Shown here: positions 18,970 to 33,477 of the stretch, piece after piece
Layout: every line of letters begins with the position of its first letter
How positions within the stretch are numbered: position 1 is the stretch's first letter
Source: Sphingomonas rhizophila
GTDB lineage: Bacteria; Pseudomonadota; Alphaproteobacteria; Sphingomonadales; Sphingomonadaceae
Assembly (NCBI RefSeq): GCF_014396585.1
Contig: NZ_CP060717.1
Span: 2,493,484 to 2,557,483, forward strand
Length of the DNA stretch: 64,000 nt
Direction: 5' to 3'
Made by a program: the position numbers and the translations under genes
Notes under the pieces: model-generated
Told to the model about the DNA's origin: nothing
Database searches by the model: none
What the model saw: only the letters and a program-made list of their open reading frames with translations

Positions 18970-19245
18970 TCATGCATGAACGCCAGATGGATTGAATTTT
19001 TCATCGATCCAGTGCGCCATCGCCACATCGCGATCCGTCACGCCACCGGCGTCGTGGCTGGTCAGGCGGATATCGAGCCGGTTCCATACCGAGGTGAATT
19101 CGGGATGGTGGTCGACCGCCTCGGCATGGTCGGCGAGCTTGGTCAGGAACCCGAACGCGGCCTTGAAATCGGCGAAGGTCAGCGTCCGCTCGATCGCCGT
19201 GCCGTCAACGCTGCGCCGCCAGTTGCTGGGAATATCGTCGATCAT
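18970..19245 (-). CDS. phhB: Pterin-4a-carbinolamine dehydratase
   Basis: Regenerates the pterin cofactor after each PhhA turnover by dehydrating 4a-hydroxytetrahydropterin. A 91-residue protein with the active-site DHHPE segment, VWNRLDI and the conserved [10 protein letters not shown]. The ATG at 19245 is chosen; a longer form would need TTG at 19281 and adds nothing conserved. It lies upstream of phhA on the same strand with the leader peptide in between, so phhB escapes the attenuator whereas phhA does not. The divergent pcaF gene starts 66 bases away. Confidence 0.92.
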   Translation of the reverse strand: MIDDIPSNWRRSVDGTAIERTLTFADFKAAFGFLTKLADHAEAVDHHPEFTSVWNRLDIRLTSHDAGGVTDRDVAMAHWIDEKFNPSGVHA

Positions 19246-19311
19246 GCTCGCGCCATGCACCCGAATGGCCTCGCCTTGCAAAGGTGGAACGCTCGGCGCA
19301 GGGAACGCGCC

Positions 19312-20513
<1,202 letters not shown>

Positions 20514-20514
<1 letters not shown>

Positions 20515-20954
20515 TGGCCGATCCGGCCGCCTTGCGCGAGGTCTTGGCCGGGGTCGAGGATCCGGAAATCCCGGTGCTGAGCGTTCTCGACCTTGGCATC
20601 GTCCGGGCGATCGAGCCGGACCGCGTCGTGATCACGCCGACCTATTCGGGATGCCCGGCGACCCACGCCATTGAAATGGCGATCCGCGGCGCGCTTGATG
20701 CGGCGGGGTTTCGCTCGGTGGCGGTCGACACGGTGCTGACACCGCCCTGGTCGACCAACATGATCAGCGAGGGCGGCAAGGCCAAGCTCCAAGCCTATGG
20801 CATCGCACCGCCCAGCCTGTCGCCGACCGCGACCTGCCCGCAGTGCGGGTCGACCGACACGGTGGAGGTCAGCCGCTTCGGATCAACGCCGTGCAAGGCG
20901 CAATGGCGGTGCCGGTCGTGCCTCGAACCGTTCGACCGGTTCAAATGCCACTGA
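20514..20954 (+). CDS. paaD: Phenylacetyl-CoA epoxidase maturation subunit PaaD
   Basis: A 146-residue protein: an N-terminal MIP18/DUF59 domain (EDPEIPVLSVLDLGIV, TPTYSGCPA) and a C-terminal zinc-ribbon with CPQC and CRSC pairs. PaaD is needed to mature the PaaABCE oxygenase, which epoxidises phenylacetyl-CoA. The start is GTG 20514, sharing a base with the pcaF stop. The catalytic paaA, paaB, paaC and paaE genes are not in the window. Confidence 0.88.
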
Positions 20955-20955
20955 C

Positions 20956-21405
20956 CTAGTCGGGCGCGCAAAGCGTCGGAAGGTCGGTGCGATCGGCGCA
21001 AAAGGCGATCCGGACCTGGCGACCGAGATCGACATCGCCAACGGATTGAAGCGTGGTGGCGATTACCCGTGGCATCGCTTCGTGCAGGTGCCGGGCCGCT
21101 GGCGATTCCGCCTGTGCGACCAAGGTCCGCAGATCCTCCACCGTCAGATGGGTGGCGAGCGCCCGGGCGTCCGCGGCGAACAGCCGTTCGCGTTCCTGCG
21201 CGTAGACCTTCGCGGCAACGGCGCGGAGCGCGGCCTTGTCCTTTTCCGCCATGGCGGGCTCGCGCTCGATCATTTCCTGCGTGTCTTTCTTCTCCGCGAC
21301 GGACAGCAGCGTCGCAAGCGTTCCACGTTCCGCCAGCCGGCGGCCCAGCGCCAGCGCCTCCGCGCTCGGCTCGGCACCGGCAAGCATCAGGGCGATCACG
21401 ATCAT
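20956..21405 (-). CDS. Hypothetical secreted protein (DUF2059-like)
   Basis: A 149-residue protein with a short hydrophobic leader ([13 protein letters not shown]) and a helical, charge-rich body with two C-terminal cysteines. The spacing of [21 protein letters not shown] recalls DUF2059 periplasmic proteins, which is a weak resemblance. The ATG at 21405 overlaps the aroC stop as ATGA, so it is translated from the aroC message. Function unknown. Confidence 0.65.
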   Translation of the reverse strand: MIVIALMLAGAEPSAEALALGRRLAERGTLATLLSVAEKKDTQEMIEREPAMAEKDKAALRAVAAKVYAQERERLFAADARALATHLTVEDLRTLVAQAESPAARHLHEAMPRVIATTLQSVGDVDLGRQVRIAFCADRTDLPTLCAPD

Positions 21406-22409
21406 CGGACATCTCCACATTGAGCACGATGGAGGAGCTTGTGGTCAGCCAGCACCAGTGCGACCATCGCTTCGACCACCGGCGCTCCGCGAATGCCGAC
21501 GCACGGGTCATGCCGGCCGCGCGTGATCGCTTCGGCGTTGCCGCCGCTCGGGTTTATGCTGGGGACGGGCAGACGGATCGAACTGGTCGGCTTGAAGGCG
21601 ACGCGCACGATAACCGGCTGGCCGGTGGAGATGCCCCCGACGATGCCGCCCGCCATATTGCCGTCGAAGGTCGGACCGTCCGGGCCCTCGCGCATTGCGT
21701 CCTGGGACGTGCTGCCCTTCATTCGCGCCGTTTCGAAGCCCGCGCCGATCTCCACGCCCTTGACCGCGTTGATGCCCATGCAGGCGGCGGCGAGGTCTGC
21801 ATCGAGCTTGCCATAGACGGGCGCGCCCCAGCCGACCGGCACGCCGTCCGCGACACATTCGACGATCGCGCCGACGCTGTCTCCGGCGCGGCGCGTGTCG
21901 TCGAGCAATGCTTCCCACCGCTCCGCGTCGCTCTCGCCACCGATCTCGGTCACCCGCGCTTCGATGCTCACATCGGGGATGATGAGCCGAGCGATCGCCC
22001 CGCCGGCCACCCGCACCGCCGTTTCCCGCGCCGACGCCCGGCCGCCACCGCGCGGATCGCGAAAGCCATATTTCCGGTCATAGACATAGTCGGCATGGCC
22101 CGGGCGATAGGGCGCATCGACGGGGTAATCCTTGCTGCGCGCATCGACATTGTCGATGACCATGCCGATTGAGGTGCCGGTCGTTCGGCCCTCGTATACC
22201 CCCGACAGTATGCGAATTCGGTCCGGCTCCTGCCGCGGCGTCACGTTCTTCGACGTTCCCGGTCGGCGCTGATCGAGGAAGCGCTGCATCCACGCCTCGT
22301 CGAGGTTGATGCCGGGCGGGCAGCCGTCGAGCACCCCGCCGATGGCTGGGCCGTGGCTTTCACCCCAGGTTGTCAGCGTCAGCAGCCGTCCGAACTGATT
22401 GATGCTCAT
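21402..22409 (-). CDS. aroC: Chorismate synthase
   Basis: Makes chorismate from EPSP using reduced FMN, the branch point for Trp, Phe, Tyr and folate. Diagnostic segments: [17 protein letters not shown] at the N terminus, [20 protein letters not shown] and [10 protein letters not shown] near the C terminus. Length is 335 residues, at the short end of the family. It is divergent from dctA across a 106-base gap that should hold both promoters. It feeds the trp operon and pabBC of this same window. Confidence 0.95.
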   Translation of the reverse strand: MSINQFGRLLTLTTWGESHGPAIGGVLDGCPPGINLDEAWMQRFLDQRRPGTSKNVTPRQEPDRIRILSGVYEGRTTGTSIGMVIDNVDARSKDYPVDAPYRPGHADYVYDRKYGFRDPRGGGRASARETAVRVAGGAIARLIIPDVSIEARVTEIGGESDAERWEALLDDTRRAGDSVGAIVECVADGVPVGWGAPVYGKLDADLAAACMGINAVKGVEIGAGFETARMKGSTSQDAMREGPDGPTFDGNMAGGIVGGISTGQPVIVRVAFKPTSSIRLPVPSINPSGGNAEAITRGRHDPCVGIRGAPVVEAMVALVLADHKLLHRAQCGDVR

Positions 22410-22515
22410 GACCCCCTCGAGAATTTCGCGCGCTGCAGATGGCGTAGCGCATGAGCCTCAGCTTGCCAAAGTGCCGCCGCCGGTCTTTGCATTGGGAAAA
22501 AGGGGACGATGAACG

Positions 22516-23847
22516 ATGGCCGTGATGCATCAGATACCGGCGCGGGTCGACGCCAACCGGCCGTGGTACGCCCACCTTTACGTTCAAGTCCTGCTCGCGA
22601 TTGCCGCCGGCGTACTGGTCGGCCACTTCGCGCCGGCGACGGGCGAGGCGCTGAAGCCAATCGGCGACGCCTTCATCAAGCTGGTCAAGATGATCATCGC
22701 CCCGGTTATCTTCCTGACCATCGTCACCGGGATTGCCGGTCTTCGCGACCTCCGCGCCATGGGCCGCGTGGCGCTGAAGGCGTTCGTCTATTTCCTGTTC
22801 TTCTCGACCCTGGCGCTGCTCATCGGGCTGGTGGTCGCCAATGTCGTCCGTCCGGGCGCGGGGCTCAACATCGATCCCGCGACGCTCGACGCGACGAAAG
22901 TAGCCGATTTCGCGGACAAGGCGCACGCGACGACGCTGACCGGCTTCCTGCTCGACATCATTCCCGACACGTTCCTGTCGGCGCTCACCGCGGGCAACAT
23001 CCTCCAGACGCTCCTTGCGGCGATCCTGTTCGGGATTGCCCTGACGCTGGTCGGCAATCGGGGCGACAAGCTGCTCGACGCGCTCGACCAGGTCTCGATC
23101 GTGATGTTCCGGCTGGTCGCGATCGTCATGCGGGTCGCGCCGATCGGTGCTTTCGGGGCAATGGCCTTCACCATCGGCAAATATGGCGTTGGCAGCCTTG
23201 CCAACCTCGCCGGGCTGGTGGCGACGTTCTACCTGACCTCGCTAATGTTCGTCATCCTCGTCCTCGGGACGGTCGCCCGCCTGGCCGGCTTCTCGATCTT
23301 CCGGTTGATCTCCTATCTCAAGGCGGAGCTCTTCCTGGTGCTCGGCACCTCCTCGAGCGAAAGCGCGCTGCCGTCGCTGATCGAAAAGATGGAGCGCGCC
23401 GGATGCCCCAAGTCGATCGTCGGGCTGGTGGTTCCGTCGGGCTACAGCTTCAACCTCGATGGGACCAACATCTACATGACGCTTGCGGCGCTGTTCATCG
23501 CCCAGGCGTGCAACGTCGAATTGACATTGGGCCAGCAACTGCTGCTGCTCGGCGTCGCGATGCTTTCGTCGAAGGGCGCCGCGGGGGTCACGGGCGCGGG
23601 GTTCATCACCCTGGCCGCGACCTTGTCGATCGTCCCGTCGGTGCCGGTCGCCGGAATGGCGCTGATCCTCGGCATCGACCGCTTCATGAGCGAGTGCCGA
23701 AGCCTGACCAACTTCATTGGCAACGCCGTCGCCTGTGTTGTCGTGACCCGCTGGGAAGGGCGGCTCGACCGCCCGCAATTCGACGCCGCGCTGGCCGGTG
23801 AACTTCCCAGCGTCGACCGGCTGCCCGAGGGAGAGGTCGAAGCCTGA
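22516..23847 (+). CDS. dctA: Dicarboxylate/proton or sodium symporter (DctA family)
   Basis: A 443-residue member of the glutamate/C4-dicarboxylate symporter family with about eight membrane segments and two re-entrant loops. The serine-rich loop [11 protein letters not shown], the [14 protein letters not shown] segment and the substrate-binding [12 protein letters not shown] segment are intact. The Arg near the C-terminal motif fits C4-dicarboxylates (succinate, fumarate, malate). Start ATG 22516; another in-frame ATG follows at 22525. Confidence 0.9.
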   Translation: MAVMHQIPARVDANRPWYAHLYVQVLLAIAAGVLVGHFAPATGEALKPIGDAFIKLVKMIIAPVIFLTIVTGIAGLRDLRAMGRVALKAFVYFLFFSTLALLIGLVVANVVRPGAGLNIDPATLDATKVADFADKAHATTLTGFLLDIIPDTFLSALTAGNILQTLLAAILFGIALTLVGNRGDKLLDALDQVSIVMFRLVAIVMRVAPIGAFGAMAFTIGKYGVGSLANLAGLVATFYLTSLMFVILVLGTVARLAGFSIFRLISYLKAELFLVLGTSSSESALPSLIEKMERAGCPKSIVGLVVPSGYSFNLDGTNIYMTLAALFIAQACNVELTLGQQLLLLGVAMLSSKGAAGVTGAGFITLAATLSIVPSVPVAGMALILGIDRFMSECRSLTNFIGNAVACVVVTRWEGRLDRPQFDAALAGELPSVDRLPEGEVEA

Positions 23848-23859
23848 CCCGCAAAGAAA

Positions 23860-23885
23860 AAGGGGAGGCGGTGAGGCCTCCCCTT
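23860..23885. terminator. Terminator between dctA and the convergent permease gene
   Basis: A perfect 10-bp stem AAGGGGAGGC/GCCTCCCCTT with a 6-base loop lies between the two stops. The A-rich stretch on its left makes it a good U-tailed terminator for the minus-strand permease; on the plus strand only two T residues follow. Confidence 0.8.
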
Positions 23886-23906
23886 CGTCGTCAGGTCAAC
23901 GCTCGA

Positions 23907-25490
23907 TCAATGCTGGTGATTGGGATCGTCCACCCCCGGAAGATGGGGCGCCAGGTCGTGCGCTTCGTCTTCATGGACTTCGACCCGGCCCTGGCCGAGA
24001 TGGCTCGAGCGACGGCTGTAGCCGAAGTAGACGAAGAAGCCGATGATCGTCCAGATCGGCAGGACCATCATCGCCTCGAACGGCAGGTTGAGGAACAGGA
24101 AGATGCAGCCGCCGATGGTCAGCGGGCCGACCAGCCACAGCGCCGGGGTGCGGAACTTGCGCTCCCGGTTGGGGTCGCGCCGGCGAAGCATCATGACCGC
24201 GATGGCGACCATCATGAACGCGTAGAGCGTGCCGGCGTTGGCGATGTCGGCAAGCTGGCCAACCGGCAGGAAGGCCGCAGCGACGGCGACGACGACTCCG
24301 GTCAGTGCGGTGACGACATAGGGCGTCTTCCACTTCGGGTGAACCTTGGACAGGCCTTCCGGGAGCAGGCCGTCACGCGCCATCACGAAGAAGATGCGGG
24401 TCTGACCGAACAGCAGGATCAGGATGACCGAGGGCAACGCCAGGAAGGCGGCGATGCCCAGGGCGTTGCCGATGGTGCTGAAGCCGATGTTGCGCAGGAC
24501 GTGGGCCAGCGCCTCGTTCGAGCAGACCAGCGCTTCCTTGTATTGCGGCATGGCGCACTGACGAGCCAATTCTTCCGATCCCGCCGGGAACGGAACACCG
24601 TTCGGGCCCATGATCGGCTGGCCGCCCAGGGTGCCGATCGCGCCGGCGGCGACCAGGATATAGAAGATCGTGCAGATCAGCAGGCTGCCGACCAGGCCGA
24701 TCGGGACGTTGCGCTGCGGGTTCTTGGTTTCCTCGGCCGCGGTGGAAACCGCGTCGAAGCCGACATAGGCGAAGAAGATCGTCGCTGCCGCGCCGACTGC
24801 GCCGACGCCGGTGCCGAACCCGCCGAAGATTCCGGCCGGCAGGAAGGGATTGAAGTTGGCCGCTTCCGCCTTCGGCAGCGTCAGGACGATGAAGGCGGTC
24901 AGGGCGGTGATCTTGATCGCGACCAGGATCGAATTGAAGACCGCGCTTTCCTTGGTGCCGATCATCAGCAGCCAGGTAATCAGCAGGGCGATGACCAGGG
25001 CCGGGAGGTTGATCAGGCCGCCTTCGACGCCGCCCAGTGCAAGCGGTCCGGCGGACAACCATGTGGGTAGTTGTATGCCCAGAAACTCGTTGAGGATGGT
25101 TCCGGTAAAGTAACCAGACCACCCGACCGACACGGCGGAAGCGGCGATGGCATATTCGAGCACCAGCGCCCAGCCGACCGTCCAGGCCAGGAACTCGCCC
25201 ATCGTCGCATAGCTGTAGGTGTAGGCGGAACCCGCGACCGGGATCATCGCCGCAATCTCGGCGTAGCAGAGGGCGGCGACGATGCAGACCGCGCCGGCGA
25301 TGATGAACGCCAGCATCAGGCCGGGGCCGGCCTTTTGGGCGCCGGCAGCGGTCAGGACGAAAATGCCGGTGCCGATGATGCAGCCGATGCCGAACAGCAT
25401 CAACTGGATCGGACCCAGCGAGCGATGGAGCGATTTGCGCTCCGCCGTCGCCAGGATGGCGTCGAGCGGTTTCACGCGGTCGAGTAACAT
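23907..25490 (-). CDS. APC-family amino acid permease
   Basis: A 527-residue inner-membrane transporter with about 12 membrane segments. The first helix carries the substrate-binding GIGCIIGTGIF, and GFDAVSTAAEETKNPQRNVP is the conserved intracellular loop of the cationic-amino-acid-transporter-like group. The hydrophilic tail ends in a His/Asp-rich stretch (VHEDEAHDL...DPNHQH) that could bind metal. Substrate unknown. Confidence 0.88.
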   Translation of the reverse strand: MLLDRVKPLDAILATAERKSLHRSLGPIQLMLFGIGCIIGTGIFVLTAAGAQKAGPGLMLAFIIAGAVCIVAALCYAEIAAMIPVAGSAYTYSYATMGEFLAWTVGWALVLEYAIAASAVSVGWSGYFTGTILNEFLGIQLPTWLSAGPLALGGVEGGLINLPALVIALLITWLLMIGTKESAVFNSILVAIKITALTAFIVLTLPKAEAANFNPFLPAGIFGGFGTGVGAVGAAATIFFAYVGFDAVSTAAEETKNPQRNVPIGLVGSLLICTIFYILVAAGAIGTLGGQPIMGPNGVPFPAGSEELARQCAMPQYKEALVCSNEALAHVLRNIGFSTIGNALGIAAFLALPSVILILLFGQTRIFFVMARDGLLPEGLSKVHPKWKTPYVVTALTGVVVAVAAAFLPVGQLADIANAGTLYAFMMVAIAVMMLRRRDPNRERKFRTPALWLVGPLTIGGCIFLFLNLPFEAMMVLPIWTIIGFFVYFGYSRRSSHLGQGRVEVHEDEAHDLAPHLPGVDDPNHQH

Positions 25491-25605
25491 GCCGTTCCCC
25501 TTGAATTGCGCGCCCGTGCTTGCAGGCGGCGTCGTTCGTTTGAAATCGGACGGGAACCTAGCGGTCTTTTCCCCTCGTGCAACGCCTTATCGACCAGAGC
25601 GGCGT

Positions 25606-25983
25606 TCAGCGGGCCAGCATCGGTCCCAGCGGCTGGCCGCCGAAGATGTGGACGTGGAGGTGGGGAACCTCCTGCCCGCCGCGCTTGCCGACATTCGACA
25701 GCAAGCGGTAGCCCTGCGCATCGGCGCCGACTTGCCGGGCGACATCGCCCACCGCGCGGGTGAAGTCGGCGATTTCCGCGTCGCTCGCCCGGGCCGAGAA
25801 GTCGTCCCAGCTCACGTAGGCGCCCTTGGGGATCACCAGGATGTGGATCGGCGCCAGCGGATTGATGTCGTGGAACGCGAGGCTGTGATCGGTTTCCAGC
25901 ACCGTCTTGCTGGGCAGCTCGCCGCGCAGGATGCGGGCGAAGATATTGCTGTCATCGTACGGCTGCTTGGCATCGATCGGCAT
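25606..25983 (-). CDS. HIT-family (HinT-like) nucleotide hydrolase
   Basis: A 125-residue histidine-triad protein with the active-site motif HLHVHIFGG near the C terminus and NIFARILRGELPS at the start. HinT proteins hydrolyse adenosine phosphoramidates. It is divergent from sspB with 54 bases between start codons. Confidence 0.92.
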   Translation of the reverse strand: MPIDAKQPYDDSNIFARILRGELPSKTVLETDHSLAFHDINPLAPIHILVIPKGAYVSWDDFSARASDAEIADFTRAVGDVARQVGADAQGYRLLSNVGKRGGQEVPHLHVHIFGGQPLGPMLAR

Positions 25984-26037
25984 CGGGAATCATACTCCGG
26001 CTTGACCCTTTGGCCTTGCCCGCTACCACGAAATGAC

Positions 26038-26520
26038 ATGACCGACGAAACCCCTGAGTCCCTGATTCCCTACGACGAGATCGTGCAGGAGGCGCTGCGC
26101 GACGTTGTGGGACGCGTGCTCAGCGAAGTCGAGCGATCGGGCGGACTTCCCGGCGGCCATCATTTCTACATCACCTTCAAGACGCGGATGCCGGGTGTTT
26201 CCATTCCCAAGCACCTGACCGACCGCTTCCCCGACGAGATGACGATCGTCATCCAGCACCGCTTCTGGGACCTGAAGGTCAGCGACGATGGCTTCTCGGT
26301 CGGTCTTTCGTTCGGCGGCGTGCCGTCGACGCTCAACGTCCCGTTTTCCGCTGTGACCGATTTCGTCGACCCTGCGGTCGACTTCAGCCTCAAGTTCCAC
26401 GCCGAAGGCGCGCCTCAGGGCCATGAGGACCATGAGGCAGCCGAAAACGACGTGCCCGCGACCGAGCCGGTCGAGGACGGGTCGAACGTCGTCTCGGTCG
26501 ATTTCACCAAGAAGAAGTAG
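26038..26520 (+). CDS. sspB: ClpXP adaptor SspB (alphaproteobacterial type)
   Basis: A 160-residue adaptor that delivers ssrA-tagged proteins to ClpXP. Conserved core: IPYDEIVQEALR at the start, HHFYITFKT, FPDEMTIVIQHRFWDL and LSFGGVPSTLNVP. After a flexible acidic linker the C terminus (NVVSVDFTKKK) is the ClpX-binding tail, so the gene is complete. The ATG at 26038 is chosen over a nearby ATG in another frame at 26033. Confidence 0.92.
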   Translation: MTDETPESLIPYDEIVQEALRDVVGRVLSEVERSGGLPGGHHFYITFKTRMPGVSIPKHLTDRFPDEMTIVIQHRFWDLKVSDDGFSVGLSFGGVPSTLNVPFSAVTDFVDPAVDFSLKFHAEGAPQGHEDHEAAENDVPATEPVEDGSNVVSVDFTKKK

Positions 26521-26602
26521 GCCAGGGCGCAATCTCGACTCGCACGCGTCGCCTCGATAGGGGCGGCGGCACCATCCCCTTGCAACAGGATTGCCGCGCG
26601 CC

Positions 26603-27994
26603 ATGACCCCGACCCGCACCGAAACCGACAGCTTTGGACCGATCGAAGTCCCGGCGGACAGCTATTGGGGTGCCCAGACCGAACGCTCGATCCTCAATTT
26701 CCCGTTCGGCCCGCGCGAACAGATGCCGATCGAGATCGTCCACGCGCTCGGGTTCGTGAAGCAGGCGGCGGCGCGGGTGAACGCCCGGCTTGGCAACCTC
26801 GATGCCGACCTGGCCGAGGCGATCCAGCAGGCCGCAGCCGAAGTCGCCCGAGGCGACCTCGACACGCAATTCCCGCTCGTCATCTGGCAAACCGGATCGG
26901 GCACCCAGTCGAACATGAACGCGAACGAGGTGATCGCCGGGCGCGCCAACGAGAAGTTGACCGGCAAGCGCGGCGGCAAGGAGCCGGTCCATCCCAACGA
27001 CCATGTCAACAAGGGCCAGTCGTCGAACGACAGCTTCCCGACCGCGATGCACATCGCTGCCGGGATCGCGGTGTCGAAGAGACTTCTGCCGGCGCTGAAG
27101 ACGATCCACGCGCGCCTTGCCGAGCAGGCGAAGCGCTGGGACTCGATCGTCAAGATCGGCCGCACCCATTTGCAGGACGCGACGCCGCTGACGCTCGGGC
27201 AGGAATTCTCCGGCTACGCCGCGATGATCGAGGACAATATCGACCGGGTCGAAGGCGTTCTGCCGCGTGTGCTTCGCCTCGCGCAGGGCGGCACGGCGGT
27301 CGGCACCGGCCTCAACGCGCCCAAGGGTTTTGCCGACGCCTTCGCCAAGGAAGTCGCCAACCTCACCCGGCTGCCGTTCACCTCGGCGCCCAACAAGTTC
27401 GCGGAGCTCGCGGCGCACGACACGCTGGTCGAGTTATCGGGCGTGCTCAACACGATCGCCGTGTCGCTGACCAAGATCGCCAACGACATCCGCCTGCTCG
27501 GCTCCGGCCCGCGCTGCGGCCTCGGCGAACTGAAGCTTCCGGAGAATGAGCCGGGCAGCTCGATCATGCCGGGCAAGGTCAACCCGACCCAGTGCGAAAT
27601 GCTGACGATGGTCGCCGCCCAGGTGATGGGCAACCATGTCGCGACGACCGTCGGCGGACTTCAGGGCCACATGGAACTGAACGTGTTCAAACCGCTGATC
27701 GGCGCCAACGTGGTCCGCTCGATCAACCTGCTGTCGGTCGGCATGGAAAGCTTCACCGAGCGGACGCTCGACGGGTTGGAGGCGGATGAGGCGCGAATTT
27801 CGGCGCTGATGAACCAGTCACTGATGCTGGTCACCGCGCTGGCGCCGGAAATCGGCTATGACAACGCCGCGACGATCGCCAAGCATGCCCACAAGAAGGG
27901 CATGACCCTGAAGGAGGCGGGCCTCGACCTCGGCCTGGTCGACGAAGCGACCTTCGACCGAGTGGTGAAGCCGGAGGCGATGCTGGGCCGCTAG
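26603..27994 (+). CDS. fumC: Class II fumarate hydratase
   Basis: Converts fumarate to malate in the citric acid cycle without an Fe-S cluster. A 463-residue protein with [27 protein letters not shown], the catalytic His in [11 protein letters not shown] and the family signature [11 protein letters not shown]. The ATG at 26603 has AACAGGA upstream. Its stop overlaps the convergent DUF2585 gene by four bases. Confidence 0.96.
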   Translation: MTPTRTETDSFGPIEVPADSYWGAQTERSILNFPFGPREQMPIEIVHALGFVKQAAARVNARLGNLDADLAEAIQQAAAEVARGDLDTQFPLVIWQTGSGTQSNMNANEVIAGRANEKLTGKRGGKEPVHPNDHVNKGQSSNDSFPTAMHIAAGIAVSKRLLPALKTIHARLAEQAKRWDSIVKIGRTHLQDATPLTLGQEFSGYAAMIEDNIDRVEGVLPRVLRLAQGGTAVGTGLNAPKGFADAFAKEVANLTRLPFTSAPNKFAELAAHDTLVELSGVLNTIAVSLTKIANDIRLLGSGPRCGLGELKLPENEPGSSIMPGKVNPTQCEMLTMVAAQVMGNHVATTVGGLQGHMELNVFKPLIGANVVRSINLLSVGMESFTERTLDGLEADEARISALMNQSLMLVTALAPEIGYDNAATIAKHAHKKGMTLKEAGLDLGLVDEATFDRVVKPEAMLGR

Positions 27995-28551
27995 GCCCCG
28001 GCCTGCCAGTCGAGGATCGACTGGCTCGGATGGACCAGCATCCACACGTTCAGCGTCAGATTGTCGCGGATGGCGATCAGTGGGACGATCTCCATCGCCG
28101 CGACCAGCGCCACGCTGGCCCAAAGCGGCAGTCGCCGCGCGGCGAGGAAGCCGACGATCATCATCGCGATGTCGCTTGCCGAATTGAGGATGCTGTCGCC
28201 GCTGTAGCCGAGTGCGATCGTCGCTTCGCGGTAGCGGTCGATGATGATCGGGCTGTTCTCGGCGATTTCCCACGCTGCCTCGATTAGGATCGCGATCAGC
28301 AATCGGCCGCCGACGGGAACGCGGCGCATCGCCAGATGGAGCGCGGCGTAGAACAGGAAGCCGTGGATAATGTGACTGAAGCTATACCAGTCAAGCAGCA
28401 TCTGGCTTTGCCTCGGACCGACCGGCCCCCACAGCGTAACCTCCCCGCAGGCGCAGATCGGTGGGCGCCCCATCGCGAACAGGGTGGCGACCGCGGCCGC
28501 GAACAGGGCAAAGGCGAGGAACGGCCAGCGCCGCCGGATCAGCTCGGTCAT
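27991..28551 (-). CDS. DUF2585 (UPF0314) membrane protein
   Basis: A 186-residue inner-membrane protein with about four hydrophobic segments. [35 protein letters not shown] and [14 protein letters not shown] match the DUF2585 family as I know it from alphaproteobacteria. Conserved His, Glu and Asp residues lie in or near the membrane, but no activity is established. Confidence 0.82.
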   Translation of the reverse strand: MTELIRRRWPFLAFALFAAAVATLFAMGRPPICACGEVTLWGPVGPRQSQMLLDWYSFSHIIHGFLFYAALHLAMRRVPVGGRLLIAILIEAAWEIAENSPIIIDRYREATIALGYSGDSILNSASDIAMMIVGFLAARRLPLWASVALVAAMEIVPLIAIRDNLTLNVWMLVHPSQSILDWQAGA

Positions 28552-28615
28552 TCGCTATGGCTAGGCAGGATCGGCCCCCTTGCCAACCGCCAACGCAGAG
28601 GCCACCACCGCCGCC

Positions 28616-29599
28616 ATGCTTCGCCTGTTCGGACCCGAATGCACGCCAGCGCCGATCGACCCGGCGCACTGCACCGCACTTCCGGAATCGACGGTGTGGA
28701 TCGACTTGCTGGAACCCACCAAGGAAGAAGAGCGGCTGGCCGAGAAGCTGCTCGGTACCAATATCCCGACCCGCGAGGAATTGGCGGAAATCGAGCCGTC
28801 GAGCCGGCTTTACCAGAAGCGCGGGGCCGCGTTCATGACGATGTCGGTCCTGTTCGGCGTCGGTGACGGACAGCCCGACAGCGACGCGGTCGGCTTCATC
28901 CTCAACGACAAGCATGTCGTGACCGTCCGCTACATCGACCCCAAGCCGTTCGTGGTGTTCGCCGAGCACGTCTATGCCGAGCCGGAGATTGCGCGCGATC
29001 CGAAGGAGCTCTTGGTTCGCCTACTCGACGCGATCGTCGATCGGCTGGCCGACGAATTCGAAGTCGCCGGCAAGGACATCGAGACGATTTCCCGCCGTAT
29101 CTTCCAACGCCACGCGCACAGGAGCAGCGACAACAAGGCGCCGGAAATGCGGCTGGAAGCGATCCTGATGCGGATCGGCAAGGTCGAGCAGTTGCTGGCC
29201 AAGCTTCGCGAGACGTCGGTCAGCACGCTCCGCTTGCTGACCTTCCTCCAGTCACTCGACATGCTGGAAGACGACGCGACGAACCGCCGCCACGTGAAGA
29301 GCCTGGTCGCCGACGCCGACGCGCTCAACGACCATAGCAATTTCCTGGGCGACAACCTGACGTTCCTGCTCGACGCGACGCTCGGCCTCATCAGCCTAGA
29401 GCAGAACAATGTGATGAAGGTTTTTTCCGTGTTCGCGGTCATCTTCATGCCGCCGACACTGATCGCCGGCGTCTACGGCATGAATTTCGAGCATATGCCG
29501 GAACTGAAGTGGATCTTCGGCTATCCCTTCGCTCTGGCGCTGATGCTGGCCAGCGCGATCATTCCCTTCATGGTGGCGAGACGGCGGGGCTGGCTTTAG
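28616..29599 (+). CDS. corA: CorA-family divalent cation transporter
   Basis: A 327-residue protein: a large cytoplasmic N-terminal domain, a long stalk helix and two C-terminal membrane helices. The selectivity signature YGMNFEHMPEL between the helices is intact, and the C terminus is basic (RRRGWL). Transports Mg or related metals. ATG 28616 is preferred; an in-frame TTG at 28580 would add 12 residues. Confidence 0.93.
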   Translation: MLRLFGPECTPAPIDPAHCTALPESTVWIDLLEPTKEEERLAEKLLGTNIPTREELAEIEPSSRLYQKRGAAFMTMSVLFGVGDGQPDSDAVGFILNDKHVVTVRYIDPKPFVVFAEHVYAEPEIARDPKELLVRLLDAIVDRLADEFEVAGKDIETISRRIFQRHAHRSSDNKAPEMRLEAILMRIGKVEQLLAKLRETSVSTLRLLTFLQSLDMLEDDATNRRHVKSLVADADALNDHSNFLGDNLTFLLDATLGLISLEQNNVMKVFSVFAVIFMPPTLIAGVYGMNFEHMPELKWIFGYPFALALMLASAIIPFMVARRRGWL

Positions 29600-29604
29600 T
29601 CCCT

Positions 29605-29632
29605 TTGTCAACATGACCGCTTCTTGCTAGGG
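29605..29632 (+). promoter_or_regulatory. Candidate acnA promoter
   Basis: TTGTCA and CTAGGG separated by 16 bases, 70 bases before the acnA start. Same spacing and -10-like core as the candidates before rpmF and the M1 peptidase gene. Pattern-based only. Confidence 0.4.
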
Positions 29633-29702
29633 GCGCGCCAACCGTGGCGTCCGCGAGCGGCGCCCATTCCATGTCGCCAAGCGAAGAAGTGAGGACCCCG
29701 CG

Positions 29703-32374
<2,672 letters not shown>

Positions 32375-32378
<4 letters not shown>

Positions 32379-32740
32379 GCGGGGCGGGCGGCAAAACGAT
32401 TGTCGCCCGCTGCCACTGCGGCAAGGTCACGATCGAGCTTCCCCATGCGCCGTCGGAAGTGACGGAATGCAATTGCAGCCTGTGCCGCAAGACCGGCTTT
32501 CGCGGCATCTATTATTCGCCCGACGAAGTCAGGGTGTCCGGTGCAGTCGATCCCTATGTTCGCGCGGACCTGGACGAGGCCTGCCTGACCAACTGGCATT
32601 GCCCGACCTGCGGTTGCGCGACGCACTGGACCGGGATCGGCGTCCACGCGGCCGGACGGATGGGCGTCAATGCGCGCTTGCTTGATCCCGCCGTGGTTGA
32701 TGGTCTGCCGGTGAAAAAGGTGGACGGCGCTAGCTGGTAG
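32375..32740 (+). CDS. GFA/CENP-V family zinc protein
   Basis: A 121-residue protein with the GFA fold. Zinc-binding cysteines are seen in RCHCGKV, ECNCSLC and the later HCPTCGC. The family is named for a glutathione-dependent formaldehyde-activating enzyme, but most members have no proven activity. GTG at 32375 overlaps the acnA stop as GTGA. Its 3' end overlaps the convergent ygfZ gene by 11 bases. Confidence 0.85.
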
Positions 32741-33455
32741 CAGGCGCCGTGGCCCGGGCCAGCCAGCCGGGGATGATCGCATCAGCAGGCACGTCTTCGA
32801 CGCGCGCATGAACCACGCTGAGGCCCAGGTCGGGGTAGGCAATTCGCGTTCGCGGCCCCCCATCGCCCCGAACCACGAACAGGCGGCGATTGACCTTCTG
32901 CCGCCAATTCATCCGCGCCGTATTCTCCTGGCCGACGAAGCAGCCCTTGGAAAAGCTGACCCCGTTCAATTCGGCGGCATTGCATTCCAGCCACAGCAGG
33001 TCTGAAAGCTCAGCCGAACCTTCGCACACGCCGAGCGACAGGCGATGCGCCGCCCAGCCGTCGACCGGGTCGCCCGGCGGCGCGAGCCAGCGTCGGCCCA
33101 ATTCATCAAGTCGCGGATCAGGCGCACCATCGTCGCCATCGATCGACCAGTGGACGGCCAGATCGTCGTCCCTGTCGATGGTGATCGCACGGCGCAGGCG
33201 ATACATCGTCAGGCGCTTGGCCAGCGCTTCCGAGGTCCCAGCCTCGCAATCGATCAGCAGGTCATCGCCATCCGCCCAGACGATGAAATCGAACAGCACC
33301 TTGCCCTGGGGCGTGAGCAGGGCGGTCCACACGGGAAAAGCCCCGGCGACGTCGCTGGTGACCAGACCCTGCAGGAAACCGCGAACGTCGTCGCCCGACA
33401 ATCGGAGGACGGCGCGGTCGGCCAGGGTCGTTGAAGCTGGGGTGGTCGCGGGCAT
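32730..33455 (-). CDS. ygfZ: YgfZ/GcvT-domain Fe-S assembly protein
   Basis: A 241-residue folate-binding-fold protein of the YgfZ/IBA57 group, which helps assemble or repair Fe-S enzymes. The signature KGCFVGQENTARM (consensus K-G-C-Y-x-G-Q-E) is intact, with its conserved Cys. It is placed beside acnA, whose product depends on Fe-S clusters, and is divergent from pyrC with 22 bases between starts. Confidence 0.9.
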   Translation of the reverse strand: MPATTPASTTLADRAVLRLSGDDVRGFLQGLVTSDVAGAFPVWTALLTPQGKVLFDFIVWADGDDLLIDCEAGTSEALAKRLTMYRLRRAITIDRDDDLAVHWSIDGDDGAPDPRLDELGRRWLAPPGDPVDGWAAHRLSLGVCEGSAELSDLLWLECNAAELNGVSFSKGCFVGQENTARMNWRQKVNRRLFVVRGDGGPRTRIAYPDLGLSVVHARVEDVPADAIIPGWLARATAPATS

Positions 33456-33477
33456 GGCGCTTAGCTAAGGAGCCGGG

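Noticed and set aside
18958..19311. N-terminal extension of the pcaF frame by 118 residues
   Set aside because: The extension is antisense to phhB, and thiolases of this family start at [13 protein letters not shown].
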